DNA of 64,000 bases from Streptomyces sp. NBC_01381 (GCF_026340305.1 NZ_JAPEPI010000001.1:1054001-1118000), one strand, 5' to 3'. Positions 1 through 8,593 are shown, counted from the first letter of the stretch. The notes: generated from the letters alone by a model not told the origin. Made by a program: numbers and translations.

Positions 1-174
1 GACCACCACACCCACCACCGTCACAAGACTCCGCGACGAGGACCGTGAAGAACGGCCGGATCTGCGCGCTCCCCCGTAGACGTCCTGGCCGCCCCCCTCG
101 CCCTCGGGGAGCCGCGTCCGCGTCTCGCCCGATCCGCCGAAGAGGCCATCGTTCCGCTCGTCGTCGGGACTCAT
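1..174 (-). CDS. Partial membrane protein, N-terminal part only
   Basis: An ATG at 174 opens 58 codons without a stop that run off the left edge. The protein starts MSPDDERNDGLFGGSGE, is Gly/Arg/Ser-rich to about residue 45, then turns hydrophobic (SLVTVVGVVV), which looks like a cytoplasmic tail entering a first membrane helix. A GAGGGGG ribosome site lies about ten bases upstream. The next gene has the same strand, so this is probably the downstream member of a membrane-protein operon. The function cannot be read from this fragment. Confidence 0.6.
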   Translation of the reverse strand, partial: MSPDDERNDGLFGGSGETRTRLPEGEGGGQDVYGGARRSGRSSRSSSRSLVTVVGVVV

Positions 175-389
175 GCCGCGTACGCCCCCTCAACCTCTCG
201 GTGAACCGCCACGTACGACGGTAGCCGTGCTGGTTCCCGCGCGGGCGCGGTGTGGTGACTCGACATCAGGGAGTTGCAACCTCAGCCGGTGGGCACGACG
301 GATGGGTGGTGTGGAGGGGGACAGGGGGAGGGGACAGGGGAGAAAGCGGGGGACGTGGACGGGGACGTGAGGGAGGGGGGACGAGGCGG

Positions 390-698
390 CTAGACCGCCA
401 TCCCGTACACGATGGTGAAGACCGTGCCGAGCGAGCCGATGATGAAGACGCCGGTCAGGCCCGCGATGATCAGGCCCTTGCCCTGCTCGGCGCTGAAGGT
501 GTCGCGCAGAGCCGTCGCGCCGATCCGCTGTTTGGCCGCGCCCCAGATCGCAATGCCGAGACAGAGGAGGATGGCGATCGCCATCACGACCTCGATCATC
601 ACCCGTGCCTCGTTGCCCAGGCTCCCGAAGGGACCCCAGTCGGGGGCGATCCCGCCGATGATGGTGGTGATGTCGCCCTTTTCGGCTGCCATAAGCAT
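390..698 (-). CDS. Small two-helix membrane protein, VirB2/TrbC-like
   Basis: The product is 102 residues with two hydrophobic segments (about residues 32-50 and 74-97) separated by a short basic loop (WGAAKQRIGA). That is the layout of VirB2/TrbC pilin-like subunits of type IV secretion systems. I chose the MLMAAEKGD start because a GGTGAG site sits six bases upstream; a GTG at 734 would add 12 residues but lacks a well-spaced site. With the partial gene to its left it may belong to the conserved membrane/ATPase operon found in streptomycetes (SCO4126-4131 type, from memory). The pilin link is by topology only. Confidence 0.8.
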   Translation of the reverse strand: MLMAAEKGDITTIIGGIAPDWGPFGSLGNEARVMIEVVMAIAILLCLGIAIWGAAKQRIGATALRDTFSAEQGKGLIIAGLTGVFIIGSLGTVFTIVYGMAV

Positions 699-905
699 GT
701 GTAACTCACCGCCCCTAGTGGGTTGTTCTGTCACCTCTGCCTACCGCAGTACAGAGGACAGCTCATTCTCGCCGACAAACGGGCCAGTGCATGTCGACTT
801 GGCGTCATTCGTTGGCTGAAACGCATGATCACTCTGTGTATCACGCTGGGTGACGCCGGGCAATGACGGCCCGGCGTGCCCTCTGACCAGGTCTCACATC
901 ATGCT

Positions 906-2630
906 TCACGTAGGCGAGTCGGCGTTATCCAGGCCGTCGGCACCGTCGAGGCCGACCAGATCGTCCAGGTCGCCGAGTCCGCCGCCCGTCACGACGTACG
1001 AGCAGTCGGTGTAGCGGTAGCCGGGCTTGACCTGGCTGCCCTCGGTGTTGTTGCGGACGCTTCCCGCGCTGCCCGCACCGCGCTTGTAGAGGAAGTGGTA
1101 CTCGCCGGGCGGCAGCCGCAGCGTCTTCTTCGGGTGGCCCTTGCCCGCGAGGCAGGCCTTCTTGCCCTGGGCCCTGGTCGTGTACGTCTTGCAGTTGCCG
1201 CAGGACGTGAGCTTGAGGGTGCCGGTGGTGGGCCCGGTGTAGAGGACCTCGAGCGGTCCTGGGCCGCCGTTCTCGACGACGTACTCCAGTTTCGTGCCGC
1301 CCGGCGACTTGGTGGGCGGCAGGCTCCGTCCCGCCTGGGGGCGGTCGGCGGCGATCTCGGCGGCGATGGCGATCTGCTTGGCGCGGTCGCGTTTGCCGTT
1401 GCCCCGGTAGGTGTCGGTGAAGTCGTTGAGCGTCTTGGCGGACGCGGCGAACTTGCCGTCCTCGAACTCGTCGACCCCGCAGGCGTAGGCCCCGGACTCC
1501 ACCGCGCTCTCGGCATCCCCGCTGAGCCCGTCGCCCGCGTCGTCCGGGAGAGCCTTGGCGGTGGAGCCGATGTTGCGGAGCTCGTCGGTGGCCTTGCAGG
1601 GGTCGGCGCCCTTCAGATCGGACGACCGTTCATCGATGGCGTCGCGGATGGCGGGCTCGACCTTCCCCGCCTGGTCGGAGTCGGGGAACGTACGCAGCAG
1701 CTCACCGAACTGACCGCTGCCGCCCGCGGCCGTCCCGAGGCCTTGGGCGCCGCATTCGTAGAGCGAGGTGGCGAGGCGGTCGTCGGGCCAGGCGGCGAGG
1801 GAGCCGAGGCGGTCCTTGCCGAGGTCGTCGGGGAGGGTGCGGAGGTATTTGAGGGGTTCGAGGGCGTCGCAGTACTTGCGCTCCTCGTACGGGGTTGCGA
1901 CCGACTCGTAGTACGTCTTCAGGCTGTCCGGCACGCGGTCGGCGGCCTTCGAGCCGGGGTGGTCGTCGCCGAGGTCGCGGTAGATGGCGAGGGCGGAGCG
2001 GTAGTCGTCCTTGGCGGAGTCGAAGGGCCGGCCGTCGGCAGCGCTGACGATCTTGTCGGCCTTCTCCAGACGATCGAGCAGCATCTCCTCGATGGCGTCG
2101 TCGCGCGCGCCGTCGTACGCGATGACGCCGCCGGCCGGCACGGCGAGCAGTACGAGGCCGAGCCCGAGGGCGAGGGGTGCGCGCAGCGGCCAGGTGCGCC
2201 GGGGGCTGCGCAGGGCGCGGCGTGCACCGTCGGCGGCGGCCAGGGCGAGGAAGGCCACATAGCCGATGAGTACGCCGCCGGGTACGCCGTCCACGTCGGC
2301 GGGCAGCGCCACGAAGAGCAGCCCGGCGGTCGCGGCCCAGCAGAGGGCGGCCGGGAGCCACCGCTTGAGCAGGACGTAGCCGAGGCCGAGGCCGGTGAGG
2401 TTGAGCAGGGCGGTGGAGAGGGCTTGGAGGGCGTCAGGGGGTGGAGGGGGTGGAGAGGGCGGACCGGCCGGGGGTGGCCCGACGGTGGGCGGGGCGCCGG
2501 GCGGCGGTGGAATGACGGGCGGCGGCGGCCCGAACTGACCGCCTGGGCCGCCCTGACCACCCTGGCCGCCTTGAGGCGTTTCCCCTTGATTGGCGCCCGG
2601 TACCGAGTCGTGCGGCTCCCCAGGTTGCAT
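906..2630 (-). CDS. Large membrane-anchored protein with Pro-rich N-terminus
   Basis: This 574-residue protein has a Gly/Pro/Gln-rich cytoplasmic N-terminus (about residues 1-65), then hydrophobic segments at about 66-120 and 150-172. A long extracytoplasmic part follows, with helical stretches that resemble tetratricopeptide units (around YRDLGDDHPGS). The last 120 residues look beta-rich and hold a Cys cluster (SCGNCKTY, later KKACLAG) and an LRLPPGEYHF turn. GGGGGGAG six bases before the ATG supports the start. It may be a cell-surface scaffold; I do not recognise a named family. Confidence 0.9.
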   Translation of the reverse strand: MQPGEPHDSVPGANQGETPQGGQGGQGGPGGQFGPPPPVIPPPPGAPPTVGPPPAGPPSPPPPPPDALQALSTALLNLTGLGLGYVLLKRWLPAALCWAATAGLLFVALPADVDGVPGGVLIGYVAFLALAAADGARRALRSPRRTWPLRAPLALGLGLVLLAVPAGGVIAYDGARDDAIEEMLLDRLEKADKIVSAADGRPFDSAKDDYRSALAIYRDLGDDHPGSKAADRVPDSLKTYYESVATPYEERKYCDALEPLKYLRTLPDDLGKDRLGSLAAWPDDRLATSLYECGAQGLGTAAGGSGQFGELLRTFPDSDQAGKVEPAIRDAIDERSSDLKGADPCKATDELRNIGSTAKALPDDAGDGLSGDAESAVESGAYACGVDEFEDGKFAASAKTLNDFTDTYRGNGKRDRAKQIAIAAEIAADRPQAGRSLPPTKSPGGTKLEYVVENGGPGPLEVLYTGPTTGTLKLTSCGNCKTYTTRAQGKKACLAGKGHPKKTLRLPPGEYHFLYKRGAGSAGSVRNNTEGSQVKPGYRYTDCSYVVTGGGLGDLDDLVGLDGADGLDNADSPT

Positions 2631-2717
2631 TTGCGGCTCCCCCCAGCCGGTGCATGCAGTGCAGTGCGCGTTGATTTGCGCCCAATTCCCCTACGATCGG
2701 GGAAAGTTGGACACCCG

Positions 2718-2939
2718 TCAACTGCGCCGGCCCAGCGCCTTCGCCCGGGTGTGGGACCAGCTGGTCAGGAGGACTCCGGCGGCGAACGCCACGGTGTAGG
2801 CGGTCAGGAGGGCGGGGAAGCCGCCGGGTATCCAGCCGAGGAAGCCGTTGTAGTCGTGGTCGATGAGCAGTCGGATGAGGCCTTGCGCGGAGAAACACAT
2901 CAGGACTGCGCCGAGGATCTGCAGGATGTCGTACTTCAC
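2718..2939 (-). CDS. Small membrane protein, unknown function
   Basis: A 73-residue product starts at GTG 2939 (MKYDILQILGAVLMCF). It has two predicted helices (about residues 6-24 and 42-61) joined by a loop with HDYNGFLGW, and a basic tail ending KALGRRS. It is read in the same direction as the 574-residue membrane gene, 87 bases upstream of it. The family is not recognised. Codon bias and the clean two-helix pattern support a real gene. Confidence 0.75.
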   Translation of the reverse strand: MKYDILQILGAVLMCFSAQGLIRLLIDHDYNGFLGWIPGGFPALLTAYTVAFAAGVLLTSWSHTRAKALGRRS

Positions 2940-2998
2940 GTTACGAACGTATCAGCGAGACAGGCGAAATCCCCTTGCTGCAAGCCGAGATATCTAGA

Positions 2999-3026
2999 TT
3001 ACGTCACACATTCTAAGTTCTATAGT
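2999..3026 (+). promoter_or_regulatory. Candidate leaderless promoter of the TetR gene
   Basis: TATAGT at 3021-3026 is a good -10 box, with TTACGT at 2999-3004 as a weak -35. The expected transcription start, about seven bases after the -10, coincides with the GTG at 3034, so the message is probably leaderless. An AGATATCT palindrome (2988-2995) and TAGA/TCTA half-sites nearby could serve autoregulation; that is inference. Confidence 0.45.
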
Positions 3027-3033
3027 GGGTGGC

Positions 3034-3807
3034 GTGCGTGACGAAAAGAATGCTCGGGAGACGGCCCGCTGCACGGTCTGCCGTGCGGAAATGAGCACGG
3101 CGGGCAAGCGCGGCCGCCCCGCCCTCTACTGCTCCCGCAGCTGCCAGGCGAGGGCCTACCGACGCCGGAAGCTGCCCCCCGCCCCCGAAGTCGCCCGCCC
3201 CGCGGACACGGTGACGAGCGCGCAGTCGCGCAAGCGGCGCCGCCAGATCGCCGAGGCGGTGTGGCGCATCGCCGCCGAGCGGGGCCTGGACGCGGCGAGC
3301 ATGCGGGAGATCGCGGCGGAGGCCGGGGTGTCGCTCCGCGTCGTCCAGTACCACTTCGGCAGCAAGCACCAGCTCCTGGTGACCGCCCTGCACCTGCTCC
3401 ACCGCGAGAACGAACGCCTGGCCAGGACCCGCGTCCACTTCGACCCCGCGAACCTGCGCGGGGTCCTGAGCGCGATGCTCGACGAGTTCCTGCCCCTGGA
3501 CGCCCAACGGGCCATGGCGCTGCGGGTGTTCTCCGCGTACTACGCCCGCAGCCTCACCGACCCGGCCATCGCGGCGGTCTTCCTGAGCGACGAGCACCCT
3601 CTGGAGGACCTGATCGCCGACTTCATCGCCATGGCCCAGACGAACGGCCAGACGGCCCCGGGTCTGGACGCCCACCGAGAGGCGGACCTGCTGGTGGCGG
3701 CGGCGGTGGGACTCGGCGGGGATGTGCTCCACGAGCGCCGCACGCTGGAGAACGTACGCGCCACGCTCGACTATCACTTGGCGAAGATCTTCAGCCCGGT
3801 GGCCTAG
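3034..3807 (+). CDS. TetR-family regulator with N-terminal Cys-rich extension
   Basis: The 257-residue product carries a canonical TetR helix-turn-helix at about residues 70-115 (VWRIAAERGLDAASMREIA, then VQYHFGSKHQLL) and a ligand-domain C-terminus. Ahead of it is an unusual 55-residue extension with CTVCRAEM and YCSRSCQARAYRRRK, a possible zinc-binding knuckle (CxxC plus CxxxC) followed by a basic patch. I start it at GTG 3034 because the -10 box TATAGT ends seven bases upstream; GTG 3025 lies inside that box. The target is unknown; the reductase-like gene downstream is a candidate. Confidence 0.88.
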   Translation: MRDEKNARETARCTVCRAEMSTAGKRGRPALYCSRSCQARAYRRRKLPPAPEVARPADTVTSAQSRKRRRQIAEAVWRIAAERGLDAASMREIAAEAGVSLRVVQYHFGSKHQLLVTALHLLHRENERLARTRVHFDPANLRGVLSAMLDEFLPLDAQRAMALRVFSAYYARSLTDPAIAAVFLSDEHPLEDLIADFIAMAQTNGQTAPGLDAHREADLLVAAAVGLGGDVLHERRTLENVRATLDYHLAKIFSPVA

Positions 3808-3902
3808 CCGTGGCTCGGGCTTCTGGAGTACGTCGTCGGGATGAGCGGGCTTGGGACTCGGGCCCGATTCCCTTGCGGGCAAGCCCAATTAGCGTCCTGC
3901 CC

Positions 3903-4547
3903 ATGCGAATTGGACTGCTTGGAACCGGAAATGTGGCGCGTGCGGTGGCAACTGGCTGGAGTGCGGCCGGACATGATGTCGTGCTGGGGTCGCGGGACCC
4001 CAAGGAGCGGGGAGAGGCCGAGGAGCTGAAGGGGTTCACCCTCGTCGGACTCGGTGAGGCGGCCGCGCACGCTGAGGTGCTGGTGAACGCCACGCCGGGC
4101 ACGGCTTCGATGGACGTACTGAAGGAGATCGGCGCGGCCGCTCTCGCCGGGAAGGTGCTTGTCGACATCGGGGTCGGCTACACCTTCACCGACGCCATGG
4201 AGCTGTCCCACCCCAACTACAGCCTCAGCGAGGAGATTCAGCAGGAGTACCCCGAGGTGCGGGTGGTCAAGACGCTCGCCACCGTGGACCGGTTCGTGAT
4301 GGTGGACCCGGCGAGTCTGGTTGGTCCGAGCACGATCTTCCTCTCCGGTGACGACGAGGCCGCCAAGGGGGTCACCCGTGGCCTGCTCGGCGACCTGGGA
4401 TGGCCCGATGCCTCCCAGTTGGACCTGGGAGGCATCGTGACCGCGCGCGGTCAGGAACACTTCGCGCTGCTCTTCTCGGGCATCGCGGTGGCGATCGGCT
4501 CGTACGAGTTCGGCATCCAGGTGGTGCCGCAGCGGACCGCCTCTTAG
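3903..4547 (+). CDS. NAD(P)-binding reductase, F420-dependent NADP oxidoreductase type
   Basis: The 214-residue protein is mostly one Rossmann domain with MRIGLLGTGNVARAVATGW at the extreme N-terminus (GxGNVA dinucleotide loop), followed by VVLGSRDP, where the Ser/Arg favour NADP. Later strands read VLVNATPG and VLVDIGVGY. Length and motifs fit the F420H2:NADP oxidoreductase / YqjF-like 'NAD(P)-binding' family. The ATG is 95 bases after the TetR stop. Whether the hydride partner is F420 or an ordinary substrate cannot be told from sequence. Confidence 0.85.
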   Translation: MRIGLLGTGNVARAVATGWSAAGHDVVLGSRDPKERGEAEELKGFTLVGLGEAAAHAEVLVNATPGTASMDVLKEIGAAALAGKVLVDIGVGYTFTDAMELSHPNYSLSEEIQQEYPEVRVVKTLATVDRFVMVDPASLVGPSTIFLSGDDEAAKGVTRGLLGDLGWPDASQLDLGGIVTARGQEHFALLFSGIAVAIGSYEFGIQVVPQRTAS

Positions 4548-4573
4548 CGAGGGGCGAGGCGGTGGCGCCGGGT

Positions 4574-5287
4574 TCAGCCGGCCGGGGAGTCGCTGACCTT
4601 CCCGACCGGGCTGATCTCCAGCTTCACGGCGCCCTCGCCGTCCGAGACCGGGAGCGTGCCCGCGGGCCAGTCGAGCGTGACGTGCTTCGTCTCGTTCGGG
4701 GGCGTCACGACGAGGTTGGTGATGCGGATGCCGGAGCCGCCCGTGTTGTTGTACGGGAACGTGATGTTGAAGGCGGCGGACTCGCCGTCCTTCAGGATGT
4801 CGGGCACCGGCTTCTCGCCGTTGCGGCTGACCGAGAGGGTGTCGCCCGTGGACGCCGTCAGGTCGGCCCCCGCGTAGCCGTTGATCGAGCAGTCGCGGCC
4901 GCCGCCGTTCTTGAAGACGACGGTGACGACGCCTTCCGTCTTGTCGGTGGTGTTGTCCGTGGCGTTCACTTCGAGCTCGTCCGTACGGCAGATGTCGATC
5001 TTGCCGTCGCTGTTGTCGCCGGTGCCGGCGGCGGTCCCCTGCGCGGCTTCACCACCGCCGGTGGAGCCTTCACCGCCGGTCGAGGCTTCGCCTGATCCGC
5101 CGCCGGTGGTGCCTCCGGTGCTGATGCCCTTGTCGTCGCTGCCCTTGTCTCCGCCCTTGTCCGCCGACGCGGCGGGGGACGTGGTCGAGGTGTCCGCCGA
5201 CGCGTTGTCGTCGCCGTTGCAGGCGGTGAGCGAGAGGGTGGCGACGAGGCCGATGACGGCGGCGACTGCCTTGCGGGTGTGCTTCAT
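4574..5287 (-). CDS. Secreted lipoprotein with DUF4232-type domain
   Basis: The product is 237 residues. MKHTRKAVAAVIGLVATLSL leads to the lipobox TACNG, so the mature protein should be lipid-anchored outside the cell. A low-complexity Gly/Ser/Asp linker of about 70 residues follows, then a C-terminal beta domain beginning ICRTDELEV with a second Cys (RDCSINGYAG), as in DUF4232 proteins. The ATG at 5287 has a GGGGGGAC site just upstream; the open frame extends to 5473 but that extension has no signal sequence logic. The gene is convergent with the reductase gene, 26 bases between stops. Confidence 0.9.
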   Translation of the reverse strand: MKHTRKAVAAVIGLVATLSLTACNGDDNASADTSTTSPAASADKGGDKGSDDKGISTGGTTGGGSGEASTGGEGSTGGGEAAQGTAAGTGDNSDGKIDICRTDELEVNATDNTTDKTEGVVTVVFKNGGGRDCSINGYAGADLTASTGDTLSVSRNGEKPVPDILKDGESAAFNITFPYNNTGGSGIRITNLVVTPPNETKHVTLDWPAGTLPVSDGEGAVKLEISPVGKVSDSPAG

Positions 5288-5529
5288 GGGGTCCCCCCGG
5301 AGTAGCTGTGCTGGTCTGTCTTGATCACAGCTAAGGGGGCGGGTCCCGGCGGGGGCAAGGAACGCCGGGTCATCCGGGACGCTGGAATGCTTCCAGGGGG
5401 TCTGACCTGCGGGGATGCCCCTTGCCTGGAACGCCGGGGTGGGATGCTCGAAGCCCGGTTTGATCATGGACATGCGGTTGCTCTAAGGTCCCCGCGTCAT
5501 GACTCGGCGGGGGAACGGATCACACCATC

Positions 5530-6210
5530 ATGCGTACGCGCTTCAGGCTGGCGGCGGTTGTCGGGGCGGCGGCTCTTGTTCTGACGGTCACCGGGTGTGA
5601 GGGGGATGAGGGGGGCAAGAGGGAGTACGGCGGCGCGGACAGGGCTGCGGGGTCCTCCTCGCCCTCCTCGTCCTCCGGTGAAGGATCCGCTCGTAACGGC
5701 GGGGCCAGCGGTGGGCCCGAGGTCCGGCAGAAGATGATGCTGGACAACATGCCGGAGGCGAAGACCGTCATGGCGGCGGGCGAGTACCTTCAGCGATTCA
5801 CCACGTGCGACACGTACAGCATCGACCCGTCTGATGAGCGGTACTACCCCATGGACGAGAAGTTCGATCTGTCTTGGGGTGTGCAGTTCCGGGGGACCTG
5901 TGACGACGGTGCGGACGGCTGGATCCGGGTCTTCAAGACCAGCGACATGGAGAAGTTCCAGACGGCGTACAAGGCGGACCTCGCCGAGGAGATGAAGGGT
6001 GACGCGCTCGCGGACGTGGAGGGCGGGTTCGCCATCGGCAAGGACTTCGCGGTGATCGCACCGGACAGCGAAACTCTCCGCGATCTGTCGGCCTCGGGGC
6101 TCCTGGAGCTGAACTGCAACCCGAACTTCCGGGTGCGGGGGGATGTGTCGACGGCGCCGGCGCTGGTTGATGGGTGTGTGCTGACGGACGAGTTTGTGGA
6201 GCCGGAGTAG
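5530..6210 (+). CDS. Secreted lipoprotein, unknown function
   Basis: The product is 226 residues with a signal peptide MRTRFRLAAVVGAAALVLTV and lipobox VTGCEG, then a Ser/Gly-rich linker and a soluble domain of about 150 residues. That domain holds paired cysteines (TTCDTYS, RGTCDDG, ELNCNPN, DGCVLTD) that could form two disulfides outside the cell. It is divergent from the DUF4232 lipoprotein and the two share a 242-base upstream region. The stop lies two bases before a long inverted repeat. The family is not recognised. Confidence 0.88.
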   Translation: MRTRFRLAAVVGAAALVLTVTGCEGDEGGKREYGGADRAAGSSSPSSSSGEGSARNGGASGGPEVRQKMMLDNMPEAKTVMAAGEYLQRFTTCDTYSIDPSDERYYPMDEKFDLSWGVQFRGTCDDGADGWIRVFKTSDMEKFQTAYKADLAEEMKGDALADVEGGFAIGKDFAVIAPDSETLRDLSASGLLELNCNPNFRVRGDVSTAPALVDGCVLTDEFVEPE

Positions 6211-6641
6211 GGGGCTTTGGTGGGCCGGTGGTGGTGTTCGTACCGGGGCCGCCCGGTTGTCCCGAGGTTGGCGGTTCCGGGCCGGGTGTAAAGGGCGCTC
6301 CGCTGCGCTGCGCGTCGGCTGCGCCGATTCCGCTTCGCTCCACCCTTGACACCCAACCCTCCACCGCGAGAAGCCTGATGACCGGGCGGCCACGAAGCGG
6401 GGCTCTCGGGGCTGCGGGGATGGGTCATCCGGCTTGAGCGCCGGGTGCGGACTAGTCCGTCGCAGCGCACCGCCGGCTGAAGGGGCGGGAGGGGTGCGCG
6501 GTCCGCTCGGGAATGGGTCCTGGCTTCGTCAAGCGTCTGCCGACCGGATCTTCCGGGGCGGGCCTCAGGTGTCAGGCGTCAGGAGTACAATTCACCGATT
6601 GCAAGGCTCAGTTGATCCCCGGACCTGGCCGTGAGGGGGGT

Positions 6642-6728
6642 GGGGGACCTACTTCGGCAAAGTTGCGTTTCGTAGTGCCGCGCGCCCCCCTTGTGCCAGA
6701 ACACTACTTCTCCAAAGTAGGTCCCCCC
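6642..6728. repeat. Hairpin unit 1 at the centre of the inverted repeat
   Basis: GGGGGACCTACTTCGG (6642-6657) and CCAAAGTAGGTCCCCC (6712-6727) form a 16-bp stem with one mismatch around a loop of about 54 bases. The unit and its right flank (to about 6817) recur at 6821-7000. Confidence 0.8.
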
Positions 6729-6820
6729 CCACCTGTCCATGAGCGTGACGGTCGCCCCGGAGGATCCGGCGGGTAGAGGCTTGACGAGACCGGTGCCGAT
6801 CCCCGGGCTGGCCGGGGGAG

Positions 6821-6907
6821 GGGGGAACCTACTTTGGCAAAGTTGCGTTTCGTGGCGGCGCGCGCCCCCTTGTGCCAGAACACTACTTTTCCAAAGTAGG
6901 TCCCCCA
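6821..6907. repeat. Hairpin unit 2, tandem copy of unit 1
   Basis: ACCTACTTTGG and CCAAAGTAGGT are perfect 11-bp arms with G/C tracts extending the stem. The loop (GTTGCGTTTCGTGGCGG and onward) is nearly the same as in unit 1, with scattered substitutions, so the two units arose by tandem duplication of about 180 bases. Confidence 0.8.
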
Positions 6908-7279
6908 CCCCCCACCTGCCCATGACCGTGACGGTCACCCCGGAAGATCCGGCTGTCAGACGCTTGACGAGACTGGCACCCATCCCCGGACCGGCCGCGC
7001 ACCCCTCCCACCCGGCTGCACTGATACGAACTAGTCCGCACCCGGCAGGAAAGCCGGATGGCCCGCCGGGTGGTCCCCGTGAGCCCCGTTTCGTGGCCGC
7101 CCGGTCAATTGGCTTCTTGCGGTGGAGGGTTGGGTGTCAAGGGTGGAGCGAAGCGGAATCGGCGCAGCCGACGCGACGAAGGAGCGCCCTTTACTCCCGG
7201 CCCGGAACCGCCACTCTCGGGAGAACCGGGCGGCCCCGGTACGAACACCACCACCGGCCCGGCAAAGCCCCCGCCGTTG

Positions 7280-7516
7280 TCAGTCGACGCCCTCTACGAA
7301 GTGGTCGAACTCGCCTGCCTGTACGCCGAGTACAAAGGCATCCCACTTCTTCTGGGTGGTGGTGACCACGTTCTCGGGGTCGCTGGTTTCCCGTAGGTAG
7401 ACGGCGTCGTCGTCCTTGCCGTAGGCGATCTCGATCCAAGGGCCCGGCCCTTCTTCCCCTTCGGGGGCGGCGCGGATCCAGTCGAGGTCTGCGGGGATGT
7501 TGTTGCCTTCAGGCAT
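7280..7516 (-). CDS. DUF397-like small protein
   Basis: The 78-residue acidic protein (MPEGNNIPADLDWIRAA, VYLRETSDPENVV, WDAFVLGVQAGEFDHF) matches the small DUF397 proteins that accompany XRE regulators of the DUF5753 type in streptomycetes. It lies 19 bases after the stop of another DUF397 gene in the same direction, so it is probably the third gene of the XRE operon. Such proteins are thought to act as antagonists or partners of the linked XRE protein; this is family knowledge, not visible here. Confidence 0.85.
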   Translation of the reverse strand: MPEGNNIPADLDWIRAAPEGEEGPGPWIEIAYGKDDDAVYLRETSDPENVVTTTQKKWDAFVLGVQAGEFDHFVEGVD

Positions 7517-7535
7517 GGGGAGGGTGGTCCTTTCC

Positions 7536-7745
7536 TCAAGCGCCGGACGGGCTGGGAGAGTTGAGAGTGCGTATCAGGGCTGCGAAGGCTGCAGGTCGGG
7601 CGGTGAGTATCGCTCCGGCGGGGTCCGCGCTTTCGGTTAGCTGGACAGCGCCAGTAGAGGCCGTGGTGACGTGTACGCACGAGTCGCCCTCGCCGCAGTA
7701 GGAGGACTTCTGCCAGGTGTCCGCGGGCATCCGGGTTCCCTTCAC
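7536..7745 (-). CDS. DUF397 protein
   Basis: The 69-residue product has the hallmark DUF397 opening (WQKSSYCGEGDSCVHV), a central DPAGAILTARPAAFAALI strand-helix, and a short tail. The GTG start at 7745 overlaps the XRE stop in a GTGA tetranucleotide, so the two genes are translationally coupled; an ATG at 7730 is the alternative start. The tight coupling is typical of XRE-DUF397 pairs. Confidence 0.88.
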   Translation of the reverse strand: MKGTRMPADTWQKSSYCGEGDSCVHVTTASTGAVQLTESADPAGAILTARPAAFAALIRTLNSPSPSGA

Positions 7746-8593
7746 AGTTCTTGGGCGATGGTGTGGATGAGGTCCCGCGACTTCTTGGGCGCGAGCGCCT
7801 TTGCCTCCATGCGTTCCAGAAGCACGCGGTACTTGCTGAGCTGGGCCTCCGCGTCCAGGAACGCTGGGCCGTGGGACTGATCGAGGTGCACGGTGTCGAG
7901 CTGCGGAACCGCACCCTTGGAGTAGAAGAGCGACTGGCCGGACCCGGGGAAGGACCCGGCGGCGAAGGGCAGGACCTTGACAGTGATGTGGTCCCGCTCG
8001 CTCATGTCCATTAGGTGGTGCAACTGGCTTCTGGTTACGTCGGCTCCACCGAACTGCATCCGTAGGGCAGCCTCGTGGATGATCGCCAAGTACGGGGTGG
8101 GGGCATTCCCGAACAGGACTGCCTGCCGCTTGATGCGGTACGACACCCGGTGTTCGACATCGGGCGGAGAGAGCTCAGGCACCACCTGGCGGAACAACTC
8201 ACGTGCGTGGTCCGTGGTCTGGAGCAATCCGGGGACGTGCGCGGTGATGGCGGTGCAGAGGTGCGTGGCATGGTGTTCGACCTCGGCGAGGTCCAGCAGT
8301 CCAGCGGGGAGGATCTCGCGGTACTCCTCCCACCAGCCGCGCTTGCGGGCGCCGGTCATGTTGGCGATGGCCTCGATGAGTTCCTTGTCGGGGCAGTCGT
8401 AGTGGCAGGCCAGGGTCCGTACGCGCTCGGCGCTCACTCCGACCCGTCCGGTTTCCATGTTGCTGACCTGGGCCTGCTTCATGCCGAGGAGCTGAGCCGC
8501 TGCGGTGGAGGTCAGCCCCGCGCGCTCCCGCAGCTTGCGCAGCTCGGCACCGAGGCGGAGTTGACGACCCGTCGGGTTGTTCCTCACGGCCAT
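7742..8593 (-). CDS. XRE-family regulator with DUF5753 domain
   Basis: The 283-residue product has an N-terminal helix-turn-helix (about residues 14-68; LRERAGLTSTAAAQLLGMKQ then VSNMETGRVGVS). A DUF5753 domain follows from about residue 90, with its usual markers: ITAHVPGLLQTTDHARELF, RVSYRIKRQAVLF and HITVKVLPFAAGSFPGSGQ. Members control development and antibiotic genes in streptomycetes together with DUF397 partners. An HATPase gene is divergent, an arrangement common for this family. Confidence 0.95.
   Translation of the reverse strand: MAVRNNPTGRQLRLGAELRKLRERAGLTSTAAAQLLGMKQAQVSNMETGRVGVSAERVRTLACHYDCPDKELIEAIANMTGARKRGWWEEYREILPAGLLDLAEVEHHATHLCTAITAHVPGLLQTTDHARELFRQVVPELSPPDVEHRVSYRIKRQAVLFGNAPTPYLAIIHEAALRMQFGGADVTRSQLHHLMDMSERDHITVKVLPFAAGSFPGSGQSLFYSKGAVPQLDTVHLDQSHGPAFLDAEAQLSKYRVLLERMEAKALAPKKSRDLIHTIAQEL

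Larger units (their letters stand above)
6212..7270. repeat. Long imperfect inverted repeat filling the intergenic region
   Basis: The left arm 6212-6558 and right arm 6938-7270 are imperfect reverse complements of each other along their whole length. For example GGGCTTTGGTGGGCCGG at 6212 pairs with the complement of CCGGCCCGGCAAAGCCC ending at 7270, and GGATCTTCCGGGG (6546) with CCCCGGAAGATCC (6938). The roughly 380-base centre holds two tandem hairpin units. No convincing gene lies inside. The element separates a plus-strand lipoprotein gene from the minus-strand DUF397/XRE cassette. Confidence 0.85.

Noticed and set aside
876..3041. 721-codon open frame on the plus strand
   Set aside because: It is antisense to the 574-residue membrane gene and the 73-residue gene; the minus frames have membrane segments, ribosome sites and better codon bias.
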